Position numbers and translations under genes: made by a program
Part shown: positions 22,701 to 34,700 of the stretch, in pieces
Layout of the letters: each line of letters begins with the position of its first letter
How positions within the stretch are numbered: position 1 is the stretch's first letter
The notes under the pieces: model-generated
Seen by the model: only the letters and a program-made list of their open reading frames with translations
What the model was told of the DNA's origin: nothing
Database searches by the model: none
Assembly: GCA_963681505.1 (NCBI GenBank)
Contig: OY811971.1
Location: 9,171,991-9,235,990, forward strand
Direction of reading: 5' to 3'
Source of the DNA: Eunapius fragilis
Taxonomy: Eukaryota; Porifera; Demospongiae; Spongillida; Spongillidae
Length of the DNA: 64,000 nt

Positions 22701-25700
22701 GGCTCATAACCTTTCCATTGTTTATCTGGTAGTGACTTCTTTGGTATTAAATTGAAGTTTGCTCTTCATAGCATCTATATATAGAACGTATGGGAAAAAT
22801 GGGTCTTGTGAATTTATATACACAAGTAAATAAAAACATTCTCTATGAGAAAGTTGGTGGCATATAGGATTTGAAGGCAATGGTGGTGTAAAAAGGAAGG
22901 AAACAAGGGTCTAGTAATAAGGAAAAATGGAATAGTCCTATATTTAGCACACGAACAACATACTATATCCTACATATAGAAATGTGCTAAATATAGGACT
23001 ATTCCATTTTTCCTTATTACTAGACCCTTGTTTCCTTCCTTTTTACACCACCATTGCCTTCAAATCCTATATGCCACCAACTTTCTCATAGAGAATGTTT
23101 TTATTTACTTGTTTCATTGATTTTTATTCATACCCGATTATGAGCCGTATAGCACGTTAAGTAATCCATCTTGATATGAGAGGGAGGTTGTAAAGGTACG
23201 ACATACCATTGAGTGACCTTAACTCTTTTCGCCGAGCGAGATGCACGTTCAGGACTATGGCAATATCGCTGTCTTTTTTCAGGATCTGCTCGATACCTTG
23301 CACGTCGAGAGGTCCGTTCCTTTTCAGGATCTGAGGGGGCTTTTAAGGGGCGGCCGAAATAGAAGAGAGGTTATTAATTGTCGCCCCAGCGCGATCGAAC
23401 CCACAAACGCATTTTGTATCGGGCCAGAAGCAGACAGCACCCTCTCCCCCCCCCCCCCCCCCCCCCCCCCCCCCACTAATCGCATCTCGATACCTTGCGC
23501 GTGGAGAGATCCGTTTCTTTTCAGGCTCTGCTCGATAGTTTTCACGTTTGAGAGGCCCGCTTCTTTTCAGGCTCTGCTTTGTAGTTCCGCTCGGGCTGAA
23601 TCTAATACGTCGTCTCTAGTTTTGAGGTACTATGCTCGTCGTTTGGCTTTCTTCTTATCCTGACGTGCATGAAGGCATTTTGAGAAAAAAAAAACTTCAC
23701 TAAGTTACAAAGAACGTCAAACCTAAACGATAGAATGATTATAGTACGCACGTGCACGTTATTAATAAAAACATAACCGCCAAAGTTAATTACCACTACG
23801 TGTAGTGCCCAGACTGTACACATTTGATGTATACTGCTAGTACTTCGTATAAAGAGCGACGTAGGACCTATCCGAGTCGTGTCAGTGCAGTAAGCTATAC
23901 GTGATTTGCTAACACAACCACCGATAAATGTCATGTAGCCTCGAGACGTTTTGACCACAGAAGCGAAAATGCCAGTGAATTCTGAAGCCATTGGTGTGAT
24001 TTTCATTTCTTAAAAGTGTTCCTATCCCGAGTTATGCGTGGTCAAGAACAAGAACAAGAAGAAGAAGAAGAAGAACGAGAAATACGTGGGACTGGGTACG
24101 AGTTTCAAAAATTGTTTTGTTCTCTACAACCACGCGGTTTTGTGACATCAAACAAACACGAAACAGCTTGTTGTTGCCTTCTTGTACGACGACGATAACA
24201 AGGTAAGCCATCCGCTCGTCGGGAGTCTTGTTAGAAGCGGGTCGCGTTTTTTTAATGACATTCATAATCGGGGTCAAATCCTATATGAGAGTTACTAACG
24301 TAACTCTCGATAGCATAAATTTATCTTCCCAAATATTAACGCTATCAGGTTCCTATTATCAACACAACATAGCACACCATTACTATATGCATTGTGGCGT
24401 CTTTCTCATGCGGAGTACTGACGGTTCAAGGTTTGATACACCATAGGGTTCAAAACGACCACATCTTAAGGTACGAGTGTCCAACTCGGTTCATACGTAG
24501 AAGAGTCCTGTCGCTATTTGATTTCTTCTGTTAATTTATCTGCTACAGAGATATAGCTGTGCAAAGTTGTGCACGGTTTCCCGCTCGATTCACACCAGTG
24601 AATTAGACATACAATGTATGGGAGGCGAGTGGCTAAATCATTGGCATGAATCGAATCAAAAACAGATGCATTGGACTTGCATCGTTGATAGCTATCCATC
24701 AAGCTTGGGTTGATGACACCTCTCTGCTTCATAGAGGGAAGGACACACTTTGGGAACATGAACAGCTTCAAACAAGCCTCTTCTGAGTTTTGCAAGAGGA
24801 CATCTTTCAGAGCTGATAACAGGGCTCGTGCAAAGGTTGGCCTGGCTTTGGTAAGCATGAAGCGTACTGTTAGATGATACAGCTGGCAGACCTGCTCAAA
24901 AGTGCGGAGATTTAGATTGGTCTGTGCCTCTAGAACTATGTAGGACTAGTGATGGGGTACAGCTATTGGTGAGAATGAATGTTGCCGGAATGAGAGTTCA
25001 CCCTGAGATAGGGGAGAGCACTGTGTGGTCGCTATTGATGCCCGCAGATGTGGGTCTAGTGGGGTGCAGGCGATGCTAGTGGTAGGTAGTGGCTGAGAGT
25101 TAGACATGAGTTGCCTTGGCAAATGTAATGCAGCTCCGATGGGAGGGGAGGGGGGGCAAAGAAATCTGTATGGACTCCATCGTCACTTCCATTTTATTAT
25201 CTTTTTTGTTTGCTTCAGATTAACATAGGATTCACACCGATCGATTCCTCGCAGTGAAAGTAGCTAGTTAGGACCCAAGTACAACTTGTAAAGCCTCGCT
25301 AAAACCTTGAGCATGTTTTAACCCGGTAATTAAACCTACCACATGTATCTCTGGAACGGCCGGGTTAAAATGTTAACTACATCGCTCTAGGTTTTAGCGA
25401 GGGTCTGCAGATTGTACTTGGGTGCTAATGAGTTACTTTCACTGTGAGGAATCGATTGATGTGACTCCCACGTGAATCTGAAGTGAAACAAAAAATACGA
25501 AAATGCGATAAAATGTATGGAGCGTAGGGTGGTACCCCTTACGCCCTCGTTTTAAAATCCCTCGTATTTTTTTTCTCTTTTATTTTAAAAGGAGATTTGT
25601 AATCCTCACTTCAAGCTCTACAGTATTGGACAATGGGGTTCATACAGATTTCTTTGCCCACCCCTCATGCGGCTCTGCTTTTTTTCTCCCTTACCAATAG

Positions 25701-28700
25701 TTAAGATTGCCTAATGCAGAGTGGGCGCAACTTTTCAAGAATTGATTTTGTACTTGCGCTATGCATATGATGTACAACTTCACTTCATTTCGTGTAGTTG
25801 CTATTATAGTGAGATTTTCAGCACTCTACACACTTCCTGCCTCAGCGGCAACTAAAAAGTGTAGCCGCCATTATGATGATGAATAATATGAATATAATTA
25901 ATAATATGAATATCATCACACAATTGAATTTGCACTGTACATGTAGTACACATCAGTCACTGCAACCAAACTTTCCAAACAAGGTAAGCCTGTGCTCTGA
26001 ACCAAAAATAAAGTCGTTACCAATATCGATCAAATTGAGGCTTTCGGTCATATTGCTGTAGATGTGAAGTAGCATTGCATTATTCAACCGCACTTGCGTC
26101 ATAGTACTTCGTAAAAAGGTTTTAATTCTTCGCAGCGTGCTGAAGGAACGTTCGCTTGTAGCATTTGTTGCGGGCAGGACCAAAATCAGTGAAACTAATG
26201 TGCAAACTTGTGAAACAAGCACTCTTTGGATGGGTGTGAGGTCCCTTAGATATATCACAACGCAATGTAGAGTATACCTTCCATTGAGTTTAGGTAGATT
26301 ATGGGACATTATATCTAAGTGCAGTCTCAACTGATCAATGTTCATCATCACTGTAAAATTCAGTCACAAACTGCAATTCTTCGTCGAATGTTTCTTTATT
26401 TGCTGCTTTCAATAGAAGATTTTCTACCTTACAATAAACCTGATATCCAGGTTTGAATACTACAGATTGTCAGGTCTCAGTAGTGCTTCAAAGAAAATAC
26501 GACGGTACATATCTTGTACATTTCCTGGATGATCTCCTTCACTTGAACCAGAATCATATTGTCTACATGGCCTTCTTTTGCGTGGTAGTGTGAGATATTC
26601 CACTTCAAGTTCACTAGCAGTCTGGTAAACTCTTTCCCAAAAGGCTGCAAAATTTTCTTCAGACCTTAATGACTGAAGAGTTTTTACTGTCATTGCTGCT
26701 ACACATTGGCCTTCTGCTGCAGACATGCTCAGGGATTGGAGTGTCTGACTTAGATTGTCACTGTGATGTAGTAGCAATTGACCTAACATCAAACCAAACA
26801 GGAAATCAAACGATACCATACATGCTTTTACGCCAATTATTCTACATTTCATGTCTGTTTCTTTAACGTATTGCAGCGATTCCTCCCACAGTGTAAACAA
26901 CACTTCATAATTAGACAAAATCTTTCCAAGGCACTCTGCATTGGTGGTCCACCTAGTAGGACACAATGCCCGTATTCCCGGCGAGGGCAGTGCAAGTTCA
27001 TGCTTCAAACGACTCAACAAAGCATCCCGACGTGGTGATTTCTTAACCAAGTTAGTGATTTCTTGCGCTGTGTCAAAGGCATTTCTTATAAGCTGGCATT
27101 GTCGGATAGTATCATTACAAGCCAAGTTCAATGAATGACCATAGCAATGCCGTATAAATTGCTCTTGGTTCTTCTTCACGAATTTTTGTAGCTACACCAC
27201 TTTTATAACCCGACATAGCAGAAGCACCATCATAGCACTGTCCTCTTATTTTAGCTATAGAGATGTTAAATCGTTTGAGAACATCGCGTATAACAAAGAG
27301 AATTGCACTTGCCTCGGTATATTCTACTTCATATAATCCAACGAATATCTCGTGGGCCTCAAATATTTCATCTACCCATCTAAGACAGACAACAACTTGT
27401 TCTTTGTTGGCTGCATATATCTATCAAAAGTTTGATTCATCGACCGTAATGCAAATAAACGGAGCTGCTTGTATGGGCATAATCAATTCATGTAGAACCC
27501 TCTTTGCCATAAGTTTAGTATTTCATTTTGAATGTCCGATGATGTATACTTATCTGTTCGTCTTCTCCTCGACGTTTTAGTAGCTGAAAAAAGTTTGATT
27601 CAGTTTCGTCATCATGCCCTCTTAGGGGCAACCCTTGCCTTGCTAAAAACCTCATATTTGAAAGGATTTTAAGAAAACACTGCCGCCTCTCTTTGCATTC
27701 TACTTGGTGTTGCAAGGAGAGGCTGGAAGCAATATCTGGTGTAGTTGATGGCAAAATGATGAAATTTTGTATGAATAAGTTCTACTTCAAAGCCCATCTC
27801 TGCAGTTTAGAGGCAGGCAATCTAAAATGAACACTAGTGCCTTGTGGTACCTTGTCGTTATAAGTTTCTACATTCCAAATAGTAATGACAAAGCTCCTAC
27901 CTTAGCATGAGTTAGTGTCGTTCCCTTAGTCTCGTTCCCAGACCCTAATGTAGGGTCTGGGAATGAAACTAGGGGTCTGGCATATCAAGTCGCAAGTGCT
28001 TGTACATTGTGGAATGTAAACAAAAAATCATATCAGACATTGCTTGACCACATCTGAAGATTATTAAATTGATATTTAATAGCTATGGCAGCCTTTTCAA
28101 TGCTGGTGTTGTGGAGACGTTTTGTTGAACCACAAAGACCGCAGAGTACTGAATAGCTGGGTCCTCTTCTGATACTTATATGTTTTCTTTGTGCCAGGCT
28201 GGGTTTAAGACTGATGTTGTGAATAGCTTTAAAATATCAAGGCTTATCCTGTAGTCTACTGTAGTGCTGCAATCGTAGGAATACCTGCTTTGGAACCTAA
28301 AATGGACAGTCATCTTGAGTGTAAATTTGCTGCTATTTAGATGTGGAGGTGCAGTTATTTATAATGCAACATCATTTGATACCATATTAATTGAACACAT
28401 TTACAGGTAGTTTATAGAGTGCTCCCGGGTATTATGACGAACCGGGTATTTTGACGAATTTTAATTGGAATTTTAAATATATCATATCTTGAAGTATGTG
28501 CTTCAAAGGTATAAAATGTATTTTATATTGTACTCACATCGGTTTCCAACGACTTAAAAATTGGCTTTGATAGGACGTTCCATTGTGAAGTTACAAGGTG
28601 ATATGTCACTACCACTCGAAGAAATGTTTTCTAAAAATCGTAACGTTTTCTTAAATATTGCAGAAACTACACATTTTTTCCAAAAACACAAGGCAGAATA

Positions 28701-31700
28701 GCTCCCAAAGGTTTCTGCTATTCAATCAATGCCGAAAACCTGCGATGCTGGATCATTCTGGAGCTCTTAATAGCTGAACGGTCACATTCCCGCTTAATAG
28801 TTTCAATCAATTTTGACGAATTTTAGCATAAACGACGACTATATTAAAGCTTCATGTACGTTAATAAACATGCCCAAGAGTTTGGATTCTTTCTTTGTTA
28901 GTTTCAGTATGGATGCGCAAATAGCCAGGTAGCTATATACCAAAATGTACGACCCAGTACAGATGCACTTAATTATAAAGTGACACGAATTTCAAAATCG
29001 GCCACAGGACAAACAATTCATAGGTACTGAATCTAATTTTCCAGGGCTGTCGATTTGAGCGTGCTCATGTCTTCTCAGGGCTGCTGGTCGAAGCACAATC
29101 CAGCATTAATTCATCATGCGCTGCAACGAGTTAGAGCGGGTGAGAGCCTAAACTCTATTGCAAAGGCTGCTGGCATCCCAGAGGCAACTCTGAGACATTA
29201 CCAACGTAAGCCAGAGACAATTGACTGTTGTGCTGGCCCACTAACATTACTGACTGATGAAGAAGAGCTAGGACTTGCTACTGGGTCATTCCATGGCCCG
29301 TCAGGCTGAAATTGGACAGCACCCGTCAGATTTGTGTGTAATTGATTGACCTAATATGGATGTTACTTTAACGCTATAAATCTTTTAATAACGCGAATGG
29401 TTTTCAAGATAACACTGTCATGAATAATTAATTGTTTTCTACTTTGAAGAGTCATAACTCCCTACTCACAGAACATATATGGCTATTTTTGGCATCACAG
29501 TGATGCTCTCTTAGTGTACAACCCAACTATAATCTGTTTTTATGGGAGAGACGAAAGGGTTAAAGAATAAATGTTTATACAGCACGGTTTTCAATATTTA
29601 GGTCACTTGCATCGCAAATGGAAGCTGTTCATTGTCCTTACATTTAAAAAAAAAAGGTCTGAGTATCGGCTAGTTATGGGAACCACAGAAGGTTAAATGG
29701 AACGACGCCATTTTTACTTTCTTCGTGGTTGGTTTTAGCACTAATTAGAAGTAAGTGTTGTTTAGATACGTCTCAAGGGTATTACATAACACTGTCCTCA
29801 GCTATAACAACAATAACATATGGTGTTGGTGATTAAAAAATGATTTTAGTAAATAGAAATTGCGCATTTATTGGAATGTACTAAGAATGGGATCATGGAT
29901 TAAGTAAGTAAGTGTGCTCATCATAAGTGGTTAATGCTCAATGTTTCTTTTCATTGGAAGTAAAAAGCAACAACACGCAATGGATGAACCTCTGGCGGCC
30001 TCAGCTGCTTCGCAGGCACCGACTCAAGAAGTTGATGTCCCTGAACCACCCGTAGCCGGCGTCGTACATGTACCTGATCATGATCCAGCAGCTGATGAAC
30101 CACCAGTAGCCAGTGTCATACATGTAGGTACCTGATCATGATCCAGCAGCTGATGAACCATCAGCAGCCGGAGTTGTACATTTACCTGATCCAGCTGCTG
30201 AGGAACCGTAGCCGGCGTGCGCATCGTACCTAATCCAGCAGCTCAAGCATCCATTCCCTTGGCCCTGGTTATGCCAGCAACATGAGCGCCCCCTGCCGCT
30301 TTTCCACACACTGCGCGTTGTGGAACAATTGACATATCAGATGTTCACAACTTTACTTCACGCCCCCCCCATTCACACCAATTACACTCATTCATCCCCT
30401 TCACACTTTCGTACATCCCTTTCACATATGTCACATTCACCCCCTCCCCACTCATACCCATCACGTTCTCCCCAGATCACATTCTCCCCACTCACACCAA
30501 TCACGCTCACCCCATTCACACCGATCACGTTCTCCTCACTCACACCGGTCACGTTCTCCTTACTCACACTGCTCACGTTCTCCCCATTCACACCGATCAC
30601 GCTCTCATTCATCCCGTTCACACTCGTACATCCCCTTCACACTCACATTCACCCCCTCCCCATTCACACCGATCACATCCCTCACACTCTCATTCATCCC
30701 GTTCACACTCACATTCACACATGTCACATTCACCCCTCCCCATTCACGTTCTCCCCACTCACACAGATCACGCTCTCATTCATCCCCTTCACACTCGTAC
30801 ATCCCCTTCACACTCGCATTCACCCCCTCCCCATTCACACCGATCACATTCTTCCCACTCACACCAATCACACTCTCATTCATCCCCTTTACACTCTCAT
30901 TCATCTCCCTCACACTCATTCATCCCCTTCACACATGACACATTCACCCCCTCCCCCCTCACGCCGATCACGTTCACCTCCCTCACGCAGGGATTCACGT
31001 GTTCTGATATTGCCAACTGTACCACCGGAACCTTATTGGCCACGTGGACCACCAACCTATTTGTCAGGGTTGGGTCCAAAACCTTACTGGACGTCTGGTC
31101 CAGCAACCAATTGGCCTGCCGGACATCCCACAATCTGGGACAGACTGCATTAAATGTTATTTAAGTGCTGATTCAAAGGTGCTTCTTATGGAAATTTAAT
31201 ATTTGCCTGAATGTTGCTTCCATTGACATGGAGGGCATTCAGGCAAATATCAAGTTCTTAGAAGAACTAGGAATGGCACAAATAGATCTCACAATGTTCA
31301 CACTCAATACACTGTCATAACAGAGTATTAAGTAACATTTAGCTAGAACCAACTTCAACAACACTTGATTGAACACATAAAACTGGTACCCACGAATAAT
31401 GCTGCTCTCAGAAAATTCCAACATATGCAAACATCCCGTCAGTGAAACATGGAACACTATAAATGTATACCAAATGCTTGTAGAGATACTAAGTTACCTG
31501 GTACATGCTTCTCTTGCTCGAAGTGTGTTGGTTGCCATAGTTATCTCCTGTGATGTCAAGGAGTATGTACGACCAGTTGCTGTAGTTGGATTTACGATGG
31601 TAAGAATATCAGTTGGGTCTACCTCCAATATGTCTTAGTGCTGTGGGTAGTACTTTGGATGAAGGAAATTGACTTCAACAAGCCATGCTTCCTGATTAAC

Positions 31701-34700
31701 CTGCATGACATATCCAAGCCAGCTGTTATCTTCATATGCAACCGTTACATCGACAGTTGTAAGGTGTTAGGAGCTGGAGCTACATGCACAGAAGAAACCT
31801 TTTCGACCTTTGAAATAATGGTACAATTGGAATATGGTTTCACTTTAACAGAAAATACAGATTTAGGGATGAAGGAGTAAAATGATCGTGTTCCAGGAAT
31901 AGTCCTACTGTGGCTTAACCTCTCCATCAAACGCTTTGCCTCATCTTCATACTCATTTAAAGTTGCATAGGCAAAGTGTATGCCTGTGATTTCCTTGGAT
32001 ACAAATTCATACAATTGTTTTGGTATTAAAATTTGGTCTTGGAATGGTCGTTGAAGACTCGCTTTTGTAGCAGTCCTTTTCACCGTCCCTCCTGCCACGA
32101 GATGTACATGTAGCAAAAAAGTGCCACTCAGCAGGTACCCCAAAGTCTACCTCATGATAGCGCAAGTTAGTGAAGTTGTAACAGTTTTTGTACTGGCCAG
32201 CGCAACCTTCTGACATGTAAATAATTCTCTTTGGCAAAGCTCCAAAATGCTTTGTGAGAAATGAAACTAATTTTTGCTGGAATAGATGTACAGAAATGGT
32301 GTCGTGTTCTTTGTTTTCAGAAATGATTGTGAAACAGATACTATCAACTTTCCCCTCACCATTTTTGAAGTAGCAAAGAAAAGGATGTACTGCTGCTTGT
32401 AGATTGTTCCAATGAAAAGATTGTACCTCATCTTGAATACAAAACTGTAGTTCTCAGAAAAGTTTGCTATTACTACGAATTCTCCATCTGAAAGGCTTTC
32501 TTTTTTCTCTGCTATAAATCTAGCTTGATTTTTAGCAATAAAATCATTAGTTTTTGCAATGAAGGCATAAACAGATCTAAATACTCTTCAACAGAGTTAC
32601 TATGCGGGTTTCAAGGTTGGCACTATCAGTGTTGACCCCCGGTTGTACTGCACAGTTTCTACAATGCTTTCCTCCATGATGGCTTCAAGCTCTTCTTGCA
32701 GTGGTACTGTTCCAGGACAATGTCTGCATGTCCCAGTGGCACATTTGTAAGTTGGTGGCTCACACTGCATGGCTGCCTAACAATCTGTATAGTGAGTATA
32801 CCATAACTTTTTCCAGCCGACCACCTGCCATCATTAGCTTGACATTTTGATGTATCATGCACACACATACAGAATGAGTGCCAGTGGCTCTTGCTAGCAC
32901 ACATTCCTTTGGACGGAGTTCAGCAAATTTAGAGAATCCGACCTTAACGTCTGGATGTTGTGTTTTAAATTGTTTGTAGGCTTCCTTCAGATTGCTTAGC
33001 ACAAGCCTCTTCTGCCTATGCTCTTTTTCACCATTGTCATTTCATACTGATACAAAATCCTTTTTACCTGGCATGACTCGACTCACATCATCATGACAGT
33101 AAAAATCCTTAACTAATTGTACAATACTTTCAGCTAAAACCTTTACCGCTCTAAAATTTGGGTTTGAAAATATTCTATTTTCTTCAGCAAGTTTCTTCGC
33201 AGCCTCGGCTGTATACTTTGTGACACCAAATTCTTCCATGATTTTCCTAATCGACCAACTCTTTGGCAGAACAGTTAGAATTGGTAGCCTTTCACTCCTT
33301 GATTAAGTCAAAGCAAACTTGTCTTTATGTTGTTGTATGATTTCTGCACCATCGTCACCTGGCAGTACCTCAGTATCTGCTCATGCTGCAAGAATTAGGC
33401 TTCTTTGAACAACATCATCAGTTCTTGTTATCATTTGTGATATACTTTTACTACTTTGCTTGTTCGCTTCCTTACAGGAGAAATTCCATGCAAGACAAGT
33501 GTTTCATTAACCTTGAATAACTCAATTTCATCATCAGTTTCGCTATTCTCAGTGTCAACTGGTGTTGTTAATATGGAACTGGGAGCTGATCCCAGACTAC
33601 TGACATCTGCATCTGCTATAATTACGTTACTATGCCCTGTACCTACATGCCCTTGAACTACGCTACTAGGACCTGCAGCTAAGCTACTGCGGCCTGAAGC
33701 TAAGCTACTGGGGCCTGCAACTAAGCTACTGGGGCCTGAAGCGGAGCTACTGGGGCCTGAAGCTGAGCTACTGGGGCCTGCAGCTAAGTTACTGGGGCCT
33801 GAAGTTAAGCTACTGGGGCCTGCAGCTAAGCTACTGGGGCCTGAAGCTAAGCGGGAGAGGCTACTATCATTGAGTGCCACTGTTTCTGGATTGCACTTAC
33901 GTATTTTTCTTAGGCAATTCTGGCACACTAAATCTCCAATCCAAATTGAGAGAGATGGATTGTTGGCAATAAGTTCTGCTGTTGCAACTCGAAGATAAAA
34001 TTACACACGACGCTGATCAGTTTTGAAAGGGTCACAACAGAAATCCCTGAGGTTTGACATTGCTTTAAAAAACTGCCACTTGAACAAAACAACCGAGCTA
34101 ATGAACAATTGAGCGTGCGCTTGCCTTATAAGAATAAAACATGATGGGGGAGTGCCCGCTGAGTCATGGTCATACCTTACACCACAGTTTACGTAATATT
34201 GATGTGTCCATCAGCATTGGCAATCTTGATGAAACATTTGTGCGTTTTGACCTAAAGAGCAGAAAGGTAATTGCTGAACGCAATGCAAAGACTGTCTACC
34301 AACTATCATGCTTAACTGGAGAGCAGCTAGAGCATATCACAATTGTTGCATTTGTCTGTTCTGATGGGCGTTCCTTCCCATCTTTATTCATTTTCAAAGG
34401 AAATGGCGGTGTTCCACGAGCTATCATTAGTGCTGTTAAACAGTTTGATGGAAATGCTCAAATCTGCATAACACCTAATGGGTGGATTGACGACAGCTCA
34501 TTTGTGAGGTGCCTGACAACATTTCTGTGACAACTGCGTGAACGGCAACCATTTGAGCAGTATGGATGGTTTCTCCTGTGCCTTGATGGACATGGTAGCC
34601 ACAAGCAACTAGAAGTTGCAAAATTGTGTCGAGAACACAAAGTGGAATTACTAGTCTTCTCTCCTCACTGCAGCCACATACTTCAGCCACTAGACCTAAG

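Noticed and set aside
25261..25640. A promoter or regulatory palindrome near 25.3 kb
   Set aside because: The inverted blocks belong to one 0.5 kb foldback element with outer ends at 25150 and 25666.
30320..30990. Histidine/threonine-rich ORF considered as a metal-binding protein
   Set aside because: Composition follows from a CTCACACCGATCACG-type satellite. No motif beyond the repeat.
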